A stretch of 40,804 nt of DNA from DRKI01 sp011051875 (GTDB taxonomy: Bacteria; Desulfobacterota; Desulfobulbia; Desulfobulbales; Desulfobulbaceae), in contig JALXDL010000103.1 of the NCBI GenBank assembly GCA_026990385.1, positions 1-40,804 of the forward strand, written 5' to 3'. Position numbers and translations under genes: made by a program. Under the pieces are notes generated by a model. That model worked only from the letters and a program-made list of their open reading frames with translations, searched no databases and was not told the origin of the DNA. How positions within the stretch are numbered: position 1 is the first letter of the stretch; the number at the start of each line of letters is the position of its first letter. Shown in pieces: positions 8,313 through 15,840 of this stretch.

Positions 8313-9244
8313 CGGTTCTCCGCCTGGTAGACTTCGTCAAGTATGGCCCTGCCGCCGCGCCCGAGCAGGTCGTCGGCAAGGCGGGTCCCCAGTTCAGCGG
8401 CCTGGTCCGCGGCCGCGCTCATCTCCTGCCGCAGGATCTCGCTGCCGTCGACCCTGGCGATGAGCCCGGTCAGGCTGACGGTGGCGCCGGCCAGGGTTGC
8501 GTGGGCGCCGATGGGCACCTGGCAGCCGCCCTCGAGCCGGAACAGGAAGGCGCGCTCGGCCGCCACCGCGGTGGCGGTGGCCGGGTGGTGGAGAAACTGC
8601 AGGCCTGCAAGCAGCTCGGAGTCGTCCCTGCGCAGCTCGATGCCGAGGGCGCCCTGGCCGATGGCGGGCAGCATCCGGGCCGGGTCGAACAGGCTGGTGA
8701 TGCGCGCCTGCATGCCCAGCCTGTTCAGGCCGGCGGCGGCCAGGATGATGGCGTCGTACTGTCCTTCCTCGAGCTTGCGCAGCCGGGTGTCCAGGTTGCC
8801 GCGCAGGTCGCGGATGGCGAGATCGGGCCGCAGGGCCGCGAGCTGGGCCTTGCGGCGCAGGCTGGAGGTGCCGATGACGGCGCCGGCGGGCAGCTCGTCG
8901 ATGGATCCGTACCTGGCCGAGATGAAGGCGTCCACCGGTACTTCCCGCTCCGGGACGATGGCCACGTGCAGGGCAGGGGGCAGCTCGGTGGGCACGTCCT
9001 TCATGGAGTGGACGGCCAGGTCGACGCGGCCGTCGAGCAGCGCGTCTTCGATCTCTTTCACGAACAGCCCCTTGCCGCCCACCTTGGCCAGGGGGACATC
9101 CAGGATCTTGTCCCCCTTGGTGGTGATCCTGACCAGTTCCACCGTGGTGCCCGGATACTGTTCCTCGATCCGGTTCCCGACCCAGGTGGACTGGGTCACG
9201 GCCAGAAGGCTTGCGCGGGTGCCTATCTTTATTGTCTTTTTCAT
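8309..9244 (-). CDS. hemC: Porphobilinogen deaminase (hydroxymethylbilane synthase)
   Basis: 311 residues, normal family length. Condenses four porphobilinogens to hydroxymethylbilane in the cytosol. I-G-T-R-A-S at the N-terminus, H-S-M-K-D with the catalytic Asp83, G-T-S-S-L-R-R, R-G-N-L-D-T-R, and E-G-G-C-Q-V-P-I-G with Cys241, to which the dipyrromethane cofactor is attached, are all present. Four-base overlap (ATGA) with the downstream cobA/hemD gene. The start lacks a strong ribosome site, but the M-K-K-T-I-K-I-G-T-R beginning fits the family. Confidence 0.97.
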   Translation of the reverse strand: MKKTIKIGTRASLLAVTQSTWVGNRIEEQYPGTTVELVRITTKGDKILDVPLAKVGGKGLFVKEIEDALLDGRVDLAVHSMKDVPTELPPALHVAIVPEREVPVDAFISARYGSIDELPAGAVIGTSSLRRKAQLAALRPDLAIRDLRGNLDTRLRKLEEGQYDAIILAAAGLNRLGMQARITSLFDPARMLPAIGQGALGIELRRDDSELLAGLQFLHHPATATAVAAERAFLFRLEGGCQVPIGAHATLAGATVSLTGLIARVDGSEILRQEMSAAADQAAELGTRLADDLLGRGGRAILDEVYQAENR

Positions 9245-9322
9245 CGGTATCGTAAGGGTTGAGGCGGCGGTGGCCGGTCCGGGGCGTCCCGATGGCCGGC
9301 GCTGACGAATTCTGGGACTATA

Positions 9323-10279
9323 TCAACCTTTTTCCAACTCGTCCACAACCGCGGCCGCAAGCAGCGGGATCATCAGCTCGTGGTGGCCGGTGAAGTTGTA
9401 GCCCCGGCCGCCCTCCAGGGTGGGCCGGTGCACCACGTTGGTGGCAGGCCGGTAGTGGCGGATGAAGTCGAAGTTGGCCGTGGTCAGGTGGCGGACCTGG
9501 TGGCCCAGGTTGCGGACAACGGTGAGCGCCTTGAGAAAGACCTCGGGCAGCAGGACCGCGGAGCCGACATTGAGATAGACCCCATCCTCCAGGCCGCTGA
9601 CCAGGCGGCAGAAGAGGCGGAAGTCGTGGTGGCTGGTCCGGCCGATGGCCGCGCCGTCGGCGCCGGGATGGATATGGATGATGTCGGTGCCGATGGCCAC
9701 ATGCACGGTGACCGGGATGTTCAGCTCCCGGGCCCGGGCCAGCAGGCTCTGGTCGTTGTGGGGAAAGCCGTGTTCAAGCAGCGCGTTGCCAACGGCCTCG
9801 CCCATGCCGATCCCCTGGTCGGCGCCGCGGCGGATCGCGTCGTTGAGTATCTCGCCGGTCTCCCTGGCTGCGCCGAAGGCGCCCTGGCCGAGCACGTCAG
9901 CCACCTCCTCCGAGGTCCGGCCCGCCATGGCGATCTCGGTGTCATGGATGATGCCGGCGCCATTGAGGGCGATGGCCGAGATGATGCCACGCTCCATCAG
10001 GTCGATGAGCACCGGGTTGAGCCCCACCTTGATCACGTGCGCACCCATGCCCAGCAGCACGGGCCGGCGGTTGCGGATTGCGGCGGCGATCCGGCGCACC
10101 AGCTCCGGCAGGTCTTTCCCGGCCAGTTGGGCCGGCAGGCCGGTCAGCAGGTCGCGGACCCGCATGCCGGGGCGGACCGGGCGGGCGAAGTCCTCCACCG
10201 TGACCTTGGAATGACGGTCATGGACCGAGTAGGTGTGGAGGCCGTCAAAGTCCAGCGGTGTTACGGTATAGTCCTTCAT
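9323..10279 (-). CDS. Deoxyhypusine-synthase-like protein, function unknown
   Basis: 318 residues. The segment L-N-G-A-G-I-I-H-D-T-E-I-A near 105 and G-R-T-S-E-E-V resembles the NAD-binding deoxyhypusine synthase fold, and V-Y-L-N-V-G-S-A-V-L-L-P-E-V-F-L-K near 233 looks like the corresponding C-terminal strand and helix. I do not see the canonical lysine motif of true deoxyhypusine synthase, and bacteria lack eIF5A, so the reaction is unknown. Conserved H-V-A-I-G-T-D-I-I-H-I-H-P-G-A-D-G-A suggests a metal or phosphate site. It lies between gmhA and hemC on the same strand with gaps of 54 and 78 bases. Confidence 0.6.
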   Translation of the reverse strand: MKDYTVTPLDFDGLHTYSVHDRHSKVTVEDFARPVRPGMRVRDLLTGLPAQLAGKDLPELVRRIAAAIRNRRPVLLGMGAHVIKVGLNPVLIDLMERGIISAIALNGAGIIHDTEIAMAGRTSEEVADVLGQGAFGAARETGEILNDAIRRGADQGIGMGEAVGNALLEHGFPHNDQSLLARARELNIPVTVHVAIGTDIIHIHPGADGAAIGRTSHHDFRLFCRLVSGLEDGVYLNVGSAVLLPEVFLKALTVVRNLGHQVRHLTTANFDFIRHYRPATNVVHRPTLEGGRGYNFTGHHELMIPLLAAAVVDELEKG

Positions 10280-10333
10280 GGCTGCGTGTCAGGGGGTGGT
10301 GTACGGAAAGGGTTGGCAGGGGAGCTCCGGCTT

Positions 10334-10918
10334 TCAGGTCTCGCCGAACATGACCTGTTCCACCATCTCGCAGAGGAGATGCTCGATCCAGAGATGGGTC
10401 TCCTGGATGTGCGGTGTAGAGTCCGAGGGGACGTTGAGCAGGATATCACAGGCGCCGGCAAGATCCCGGCCGGGACAGGCCGTGCCGCCGGTGAGGGCGG
10501 CGGTCTTGAGGCCCATCTCCCGGGCGGTCTTCATGGCCTTGACCACGTTGGCCGAGGTCCCGGAGGTGGAGATGCCGAGGGCCAGGTCCTCGGGCTTGCC
10601 CAGGGCCTGGATCTGCTTGACAAAGACCAGGTCAAAGGAAAAATCGTTGCCGATGGCGGTCAGCACCGAGCTGTCAGTGCTCAGGGCGATAGCGGGCAGG
10701 GGCCTGCGGTTGATGAGAAAACGGTTGACGAATTCGGCCGCCATGTGCTGGGCGTCCGCGGCGCTGCCTCCGTTGCCGAAGATGAGCAGCTTGCCGCCAT
10801 CTTCGAAGGTTTCGACGATCCAGCGGGCCAGCCGGATCATCTCCCCGGCGGATTCCTTGGCAAAGGCCTCCTTGGCCATGATCGACTGGACAAGACTGGT
10901 GGAGATGAGCGTTTTCAT
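10334..10918 (-). CDS. gmhA: Sedoheptulose-7-phosphate isomerase (SIS domain)
   Basis: 194 residues from the ATG at 10918. First step of ADP-heptose synthesis for the lipopolysaccharide inner core: sedoheptulose 7-phosphate to D-glycero-D-manno-heptose 7-phosphate. F-G-N-G-G-S-A-A-D-A-Q-H (47-58) is the GmhA phosphate and zinc signature; A-L-S-T-D-S-S, I-S-T-S-G-T-S-A-N-V and the closing T-P-H-I-Q-E-T-H-L-W-I-E-H also match. The only strong Shine-Dalgarno (AGGAGG, 10944-10949) is 25 bases before this ATG. An in-frame ATG at 10954 lies upstream of it and an in-frame ATT at 10930 lies 13 bases after it, so the true start is uncertain. It follows the adk terminator directly. Confidence 0.92.
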   Translation of the reverse strand: MKTLISTSLVQSIMAKEAFAKESAGEMIRLARWIVETFEDGGKLLIFGNGGSAADAQHMAAEFVNRFLINRRPLPAIALSTDSSVLTAIGNDFSFDLVFVKQIQALGKPEDLALGISTSGTSANVVKAMKTAREMGLKTAALTGGTACPGRDLAGACDILLNVPSDSTPHIQETHLWIEHLLCEMVEQVMFGET

Positions 10919-10956
10919 GGCCGCAACAATGAAAGAAAAATCCCCTCCTGTCAAAC

Positions 10957-10997
10957 AAAAAAAGCGTTTCCACGCCGCTGGCCGGGCGTGGAAACGC
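10957..10997 (-). terminator. Rho-independent terminator after adk
   Basis: Perfect 13-bp stem (10964-10976 with 10985-10997), 8-base loop, followed on the minus strand by seven T (10957-10963). It lies 30 bases after the adk stop and immediately upstream of gmhA, so transcription into gmhA needs read-through or a promoter inside the hairpin region. Confidence 0.9.
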
Positions 10998-11026
10998 GTG
11001 GATACGGAAAGTGGTCCGCCCGGGGC

Positions 11027-11701
11027 CTACGGAAGCTCCTTCATGATGGCCTCGGAAACCTCCTTGATGCTCGGCTGGCCGTCCACGGAGATGACCTTGA
11101 CGTCACCCTTGTTCTTGAAGTAGTTGACCGCGGCCATGGTGCCGGTCTTGTCGTCATAGTAGATATCGTGACGCTTGTTGATGGCCTCCTCGTCCTGGTC
11201 GTCGGGACGTGTGCTCAGCTCGCCGCCGCAGACCCGGCAGACCAGCTTGCCGTCTTTTTCCACCGGCTTGATGGCGTCAAAGGCGATGTGGTTGGGATGG
11301 TTGTTGTCGTTGGCGCACAGGCGGCGGCCCGTGATGCGCAGCTTGGCCACGTCGCGGGGCAGAACGATCTCGATCACGTAGTCCAGCGCCATGCCCGATT
11401 CCTTCAGGGCCTTGTCCAGGGCCTCGGCCTGGGCCAGGGAACGGGGAAAGCCGTCCAGCAGCCAGCCCTTGTCCTTGGACTTCTGCAGGGTCTCCAGCAC
11501 CATGGGGATGGTGATGTCGTCAGGCACCAGGTCACCGCGGTCGATGTACTCCTTGGCCTTTTTGCCGAGCTCGGTGCCGCCCTTGATGTGCTCGCGGAAG
11601 ATGGCGCCCGACTCGATGTGGTCCAGGCCGTACTTCTCCTTGATGATGGCGCCCTGGGTTCCCTTGCCACTGCCGTTTGGTCCAAAAATCAGAATGTTCA
11701 T
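11027..11701 (-). CDS. adk: Adenylate kinase
   Basis: 224 residues; AMP + ATP to 2 ADP. The P-loop G-P-N-G-S-G-K-G-T-Q (7-16), the AMP-binding S-G-A-I-F-R, L-D-G-F-P-R-S near 83 and the G-R-R-L-C start of the LID are clear. The LID (127-168) is unusual: it holds Cys129, His135, His138 and a C155-x-x-C158 pair, so it probably binds zinc with a mixed Cys/His set. The start at 11701 is preferred over the ATG six bases upstream because AAGGAG is then correctly spaced. A strong terminator follows. Confidence 0.95.
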   Translation of the reverse strand: MNILIFGPNGSGKGTQGAIIKEKYGLDHIESGAIFREHIKGGTELGKKAKEYIDRGDLVPDDITIPMVLETLQKSKDKGWLLDGFPRSLAQAEALDKALKESGMALDYVIEIVLPRDVAKLRITGRRLCANDNNHPNHIAFDAIKPVEKDGKLVCRVCGGELSTRPDDQDEEAINKRHDIYYDDKTGTMAAVNYFKNKGDVKVISVDGQPSIKEVSEAIMKELP

Positions 11702-11953
11702 ATCCATCTCCTTGATGTGTTGAAGTGAAAGAGGATGAAAGTAAGCAGGCCGGACCGTATTCCATCTCCGGTTGCACCGTCACCGCGCCCGGCGCATTCC
11801 ACGGCGGCAGGATCGCCTGCACGGTGAAAAAGGGTGTAACCCGTTGACAGTATTGGAAAGAGACCGGTCACACGCAATGAATGGCATCTCATTCAGCGGC
11901 TGACTATACCGTAACTCTCTTTTTTAAGCTATGAAAATATCGCTCCATACTTT

Positions 11954-11982
11954 TTGACAACCGTCCGCAAAGAGGGTACAAA
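11954..11982 (+). promoter_or_regulatory. Promoter of the homoserine dehydrogenase operon
   Basis: TTGACA (11954-11959), 17 bases, TACAAA (11977-11982). The leader to the ATG at 12097 is about 105 bases. It is open in frame with the gene but lacks a Thr/Ile-rich leader peptide, so I see no attenuator. The rest of 11702-11953 contains no gene I can support. Confidence 0.65.
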
Positions 11983-12096
11983 ATGCCGGAACGAACGTGG
12001 CCGGCCCCACCGACGCCGTTTCCGTGTCCCGTGGTTCTCCCGGGCAGGAGACGGGACCGGCGACAAAACTCTGTAATCACCGACACACAATACCCC

Positions 12097-13410
12097 ATGA
12101 AAAACACAGTTCAGGTAGGCCTGATAGGTTTCGGAACAGTGGGCAGCGGCCTGGCAGAGGTCCTGCTCTCGCAGCAGCACCGTCTTGCGAAGCGGACCGG
12201 CATGACGATCCGGCTCGCCAAGGTGGCTGACATCAACATCGATTCCCTGCCGCCGCAGTTCAGTGATGTCAGCTTGACCCGGGACGCCGCGGAACTGATC
12301 GATGATCCCGGGATCGATATCGTGGTCGAGCTGATCGGCGGGATCGAGCCGGCCAAGACCTTTGTCATGCAGGCCATAGCCGCGGGCAAGCACGTGGTGA
12401 CCGCCAACAAGGCCCTGCTCTCCCAGGAGGGACGCGACATCTTCACCGCTGCCGCGGAAAAGGGCGTGGAGGTCGGTTTCGAGGCCAGTGTCGGCGGCGG
12501 CATCCCGGTGATCAAGTCGCTCAGGGAGGGACTGGTCGCCAACCGGATCCTTGCCATCACGGGGATCATGAACGGCACGGCCAACTACATCCTCACCCGG
12601 ATGACCGACGAGGGCATTCCCTTTGCCGCGGTCCTGAAGGATGCCCAGGAACAGGGATTTGCCGAGGCCGATCCCACCTATGACGTGGAAGGGATCGATA
12701 CGGCGCACAAGCTGGCCATCCTCATGACCATGGCCTATGGCATGCATATCACCCACAACGAGATCCCCACCGAGGGTATCTCCAGGGTGGAGCCGGTGGA
12801 CATCGAGTTTGCCCGCGAGTTCGGCTGCCGGATCAAGCTGCTGGCCATCAGCCGCAACCACGGTGACTCGGTGGAGGCCCATATCCACCCCACCATGGTC
12901 CCGGAGAGTCACCTGCTGGCCAAGATCGACGGCGCCTTCAACGCCATCCATTTTACCGGTGACATGGTGGGCAATGTCCTCTTCTACGGCCTCGGCGCCG
13001 GCAAGATGCCCACCGGCAGCGCCGTGGCCGCCGACGTGGTCGATATCGCCCGCAACATCCGGGCCGGTTCCGTGGGCCGGGTACCGCCGCTCTCCTACCT
13101 GCCGCGGGAGATCGGGGACCGGCGGATCACGCCGCTTGACGAGCTCTGCTGTCCCTACTACTTCCGGATCTCGGCCCGGGACGAACCCGGGGTGCTGGCC
13201 GCCATCGCCGGCATCCTGAGCCACCACGGCATCAGTATCGAGTCGGTGATCCAGAAGGGGCGCCGCGAGTCGGTGCCGGTTTCCATTGTCATGCGGACCC
13301 ACTCGGCCCGGGAGTCGGCGGTGAAGGGCGCCCTGGCCGAGATCGATACCCTGGAGGTGGTCACCGAGCCCACGGTCAAGATCCGTTTTCTCGATGAAGA
13401 GCCCTGCTGA
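12097..13410 (+). CDS. hom: Homoserine dehydrogenase with C-terminal ACT domain
   Basis: 437 residues. Reduces aspartate semialdehyde to homoserine, the branch to threonine and methionine. N-terminal Rossmann motif G-F-G-T-V-G-S-G (11-18), T-A-N-K-A-L-L near 104, the catalytic region E-A-S-V-G-G-G-I-P-V-I, G-I-M-N-G-T-A-N-Y-I-L and the conserved A-D-P-T-Y-D-V-E-G-I-D-T-A-H-K-L are all seen. From about 350 an ACT domain (Y-F-R-I-S-A-R-D-E-P-G-V-L-A-A-I-A-G-I-L) suggests feedback by threonine. The frame opens 38 codons earlier, but only the ATG at 12097 gives the family N-terminus. The next gene starts 19 bases downstream. Confidence 0.95.
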   Translation: MKNTVQVGLIGFGTVGSGLAEVLLSQQHRLAKRTGMTIRLAKVADINIDSLPPQFSDVSLTRDAAELIDDPGIDIVVELIGGIEPAKTFVMQAIAAGKHVVTANKALLSQEGRDIFTAAAEKGVEVGFEASVGGGIPVIKSLREGLVANRILAITGIMNGTANYILTRMTDEGIPFAAVLKDAQEQGFAEADPTYDVEGIDTAHKLAILMTMAYGMHITHNEIPTEGISRVEPVDIEFAREFGCRIKLLAISRNHGDSVEAHIHPTMVPESHLLAKIDGAFNAIHFTGDMVGNVLFYGLGAGKMPTGSAVAADVVDIARNIRAGSVGRVPPLSYLPREIGDRRITPLDELCCPYYFRISARDEPGVLAAIAGILSHHGISIESVIQKGRRESVPVSIVMRTHSARESAVKGALAEIDTLEVVTEPTVKIRFLDEEPC

Positions 13411-13429
13411 GGGCCGGGACGGACTGCTG

Positions 13430-14668
13430 ATGAAGTATGTGATGCTGGTCGGCGACGGCATGGGTGATGTCCCGATCCCTGAGCTGGACGGGAGAACACC
13501 CCTGGCCGCGGCCCGGACACCGGCCATGGACCGGCTGGCCGCAGAGGGCGAGCTGCTCCTTGTGCGCACGGTTCCGGAGGGGTTTCCGCCCGGCAGCGAC
13601 GTGGCCAACCTCTCCCTGCTCGGCTACGAGCCGCAGGAGTGCTACACCGGCCGGGCGCCCCTGGAGGCGGCCTCCATGGGGGTGGCGATCGGGCCCGGCG
13701 AACTGGCCTTCCGCTGCAACCTGGTCACGGTCGAATACCACCCGGACGGCCGAATCACCATGCTCGACTACAGTGCCGGCCACATCTCCACCGGAGAGAG
13801 CGGCCGCCTGATCCGGGCCATCGGGGAGCGCTGCGGCACACCGTCGGTCCGGTTCCATGCCGGCATCAGCTACCGGCACCTGATGGTGCTGCGCGGCGAG
13901 GCTCCGGCCGTGGAAACGGTTCCACCCCATGACCACATGGACCGGGACGTGACGGTTTTCCATCGCCGCTACATGGAAAACGGGACCCTGCGGACGGTCA
14001 TGGAGTGCTCGCGCCGGGTCCTGGCCGACCACCCGGTCAACCGGGAACGGATTCGCCGCGGCCTGCGGCCGGCCAACAGCATCTGGCTCTGGGGCGAGGG
14101 CGCAAGCCCGGCCATGACGCCCCTGGCCCGGCGGTACGGGATCCGCGGCAGCCTGGTCTCGGCGGTGGACCTGCTCAAGGGCATCGGTGTCTGCAGCGGC
14201 CTGTCCGTGCCCCGGGTGGACGGCGCCACGGGGTACCTGGATACCAACTACGAGGGCAAGGTGGCCGCGGCCCTGGCCGGCCTGGAGCAGGGAGATTTTG
14301 TTCTCCTCCACGTGGAGGCCCCGGACGAGGCCGGCCACCAGGGAAACCTGGCCGACAAGGTCCGGGCCATCGAGGATTTCGATTCCCGGATCGTCGCGCC
14401 CATGGTCCGGGCCCTGGAGGAGCGCGGTGAACCCTTCCGCCTGGTGGTGACCATGGACCACTACACCCCCTTGAGCCGTCGCACCCACGAGGCCTGGCCC
14501 GTGCCCATGCTGCTTTATGATTCGAGGGGCGTGGCAAAGAAGAGCGGCCGTCCCTATACCGAGGAGGAGGTGCGGCAGGCGGTCGCTGAAAACGGTCTCG
14601 ACCTGGCGAGCGGTGCGCTTTTTTTCGACCGTTTCATCCGTGGCGGAAAGGAAGAGCGCCATGGCTGA
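13430..14668 (+). CDS. ApgM-like phosphomutase (cofactor-independent PGM family); candidate homoserine kinase
   Basis: 412 residues of the archaeal-type 2,3-bisphosphoglycerate-independent phosphoglycerate mutase / alkaline phosphatase superfamily. The metal site G-D-G-M-G-D (8-13) and D-V-A-N-L-S-L-L-G-Y with the nucleophile Ser62 are intact, as are H-V-E-A-P-D-E-A-G-H and T-M-D-H-Y-T-P near the C-terminus. Placed 19 bases after homoserine dehydrogenase. PGM-like proteins next to hom have been linked in other anaerobes to the homoserine kinase step (from memory, not checked). The context makes that at least as likely as a glycolytic role. The start at 13430 was chosen on the M-K-Y-V-M-L-V-G-D-G beginning; another ATG at 13394 would overlap hom. 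Confidence 0.85.
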   Translation: MKYVMLVGDGMGDVPIPELDGRTPLAAARTPAMDRLAAEGELLLVRTVPEGFPPGSDVANLSLLGYEPQECYTGRAPLEAASMGVAIGPGELAFRCNLVTVEYHPDGRITMLDYSAGHISTGESGRLIRAIGERCGTPSVRFHAGISYRHLMVLRGEAPAVETVPPHDHMDRDVTVFHRRYMENGTLRTVMECSRRVLADHPVNRERIRRGLRPANSIWLWGEGASPAMTPLARRYGIRGSLVSAVDLLKGIGVCSGLSVPRVDGATGYLDTNYEGKVAAALAGLEQGDFVLLHVEAPDEAGHQGNLADKVRAIEDFDSRIVAPMVRALEERGEPFRLVVTMDHYTPLSRRTHEAWPVPMLLYDSRGVAKKSGRPYTEEEVRQAVAENGLDLASGALFFDRFIRGGKEERHG

Positions 14669-15131
14669 CCTGCAGGTGGGACTCAAGGAGCCGGTCTTCC
14701 GGACGAACTGCCGGGTGATCTACGGTGACACCGATGCCGGCGGCGTGGTCTACAATGCCAACTACCTGCGGTACTTCGAGATCGGCCGCACCGAGATGAT
14801 GCGGCGCTGGGCCATGCCCTACAGCGAGATCGAGGAACTGGGCCTGATCCTGCCGGTCACCGAGACCTACCTCCGCTACAAGGCCCCGGCCTGCTACGAC
14901 GACCTGATCACCGTCGCCACCTCCCTGGTGGAGCTGAAAAAGGTCTCCTGCCGCTTCCACTACCGGATCACGCGGCAGCGGGACGACGGCCGGGAGCAGC
15001 TCCTGGTTCGCGGCTTCACCAAGCATGCCTGCATAGGCCGTGACGGCAGGCTCACCCCCTTTCCCCCTGCGGTCCGCAGGCGGATCGAGGCGATCTTCAG
15101 CCGCCCCGATACAGGGACAACAATACCTTGA
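14661..15131 (+). CDS. Acyl-CoA thioesterase, YbgC/FadM (hot-dog) family
   Basis: 156 residues. Y-G-D-T-D-A-G-G-V-V-Y-N-A-N-Y-L-R-Y-F-E (21-40) is the family signature with its catalytic Asp. The rest (T-E-M-M-R, R-Y-K-A-P-A-C-Y-D-D-L-I-T-V) completes a single hot-dog fold. Likely hydrolyses short- or medium-chain acyl-CoA in the cytosol. The ATG overlaps the previous gene by eight bases behind an AAGGAA ribosome site. Its stop codon is overlapped by the -35 box of the tRNA promoter. Confidence 0.88.
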   Translation: MADLQVGLKEPVFRTNCRVIYGDTDAGGVVYNANYLRYFEIGRTEMMRRWAMPYSEIEELGLILPVTETYLRYKAPACYDDLITVATSLVELKKVSCRFHYRITRQRDDGREQLLVRGFTKHACIGRDGRLTPFPPAVRRRIEAIFSRPDTGTTIP

Positions 15132-15155
15132 CAAACACCACGGTCATGGTAATAT
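15128..15155 (+). promoter_or_regulatory. Promoter of tRNA-fMet
   Basis: Perfect TTGACA (15128-15133), 16 bases, TAATAT (15150-15155). A C/G-containing discriminator precedes the tRNA at 15168, as expected for stable-RNA genes under growth-rate control. The -35 box shares bases with the TGA stop of the thioesterase gene. Confidence 0.75.
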
Positions 15156-15167
15156 TACGGGACGTGA

Positions 15168-15244
<77 letters not shown>

Positions 15245-15254
15245 AAGATATCAA

Positions 15255-15287
15255 GGGCTTGCGGTTTCTGCCGCAGGCCCTTTTTTT
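15255..15287 (+). terminator. Terminator of tRNA-fMet, convergent with pgaD
   Basis: GGGCTTGCGG (15255-15264) pairs with CCGCAGGCCC (15271-15280) around TTTCTG, followed by seven T (15281-15287). The end of the T-run overlaps the stop codon of pgaD on the other strand, so two converging transcription units meet here. Confidence 0.88.
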
Positions 15288-15810
15288 ATGCCCTTTTGAT
15301 GGCCGCCGCCTCCCTTGTGGCATCCACCACCTGTACGATTCCTCCCCTGGTATCAAAAGAAAGACGCAGGATCCTTGCTTCCTGCAAGGTCCGCCAGTCC
15401 CGGTCGGACAGGGAAAAGTCCTTTTTGAGCCGTGCAACGTCTGTCTTCAGTACCGCTGTTCTCCGGTTGTAGGATCCGTACCGTTTCAGGTTGTAGAAGC
15501 TCCAGCAGGCCAGAAGCCCGGATGCCAGGGCGACTCCCCGGGAAAAGGTGTCGAACTGGGCAAAGAAGTTGTCCACCCCTCCCAGTTCCATGAGGTGCGT
15601 GTAGAGGATACGGAAGCCGAGCAGCCAGGCAATGACACTGATCAACGGGAGCCAGAGGTAGAACCAGAACCCCCAGAAGATGATGGTCAGCAACTGCTCG
15701 CCGAGGATCAACGGTTTTGATTTCAGGTCCGGCCGGTTGATGATCAGGTTGTCCGGGTAACCGGAGAGGGGATCGTTCCGGTCCGGGGCTATGGCGTGTG
15801 ATCGGGGCAT
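15286..15810 (-). CDS. pgaD: PNAG biosynthesis accessory protein PgaD
   Basis: 174 residues. Small inner-membrane partner of the PgaC synthase; in E. coli the PgaC-PgaD interface binds cyclic di-GMP and activates polymerisation. The sequence shows two hydrophobic segments (about 38-65 and 88-108), the pattern W-G-F-W-F-Y-L-W-L-P-L-I-S, and the N-F-F-x-Q-F loop region between them, followed by a basic cytoplasmic tail (Y-N-L-K-R-Y-G-S-Y-N-R-R). Last gene of the pga operon, 30 bases after pgaC. Confidence 0.85.
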   Translation of the reverse strand: MPRSHAIAPDRNDPLSGYPDNLIINRPDLKSKPLILGEQLLTIIFWGFWFYLWLPLISVIAWLLGFRILYTHLMELGGVDNFFAQFDTFSRGVALASGLLACWSFYNLKRYGSYNRRTAVLKTDVARLKKDFSLSDRDWRTLQEARILRLSFDTRGGIVQVVDATREAAAIKRA

Positions 15811-15840
15811 GAGAACGCTCTTGCGGAGATGATGTGCGGG

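Noticed and set aside
6564..8330. 588-codon plus-strand frame opposite cobA/hemD
   Set aside because: Antisense shadow; the minus-strand product is an unambiguous enzyme.
9380..11728. 782-codon plus-strand frame spanning adk, gmhA and the DHS-like gene
   Set aside because: Runs antisense across three real genes and a terminator; composition is His/Gly/Asp/Val-rich and not protein-like.
11929..14686. Two long minus-strand frames opposite hom and the ApgM-like gene
   Set aside because: Antisense shadows of recognisable enzymes.
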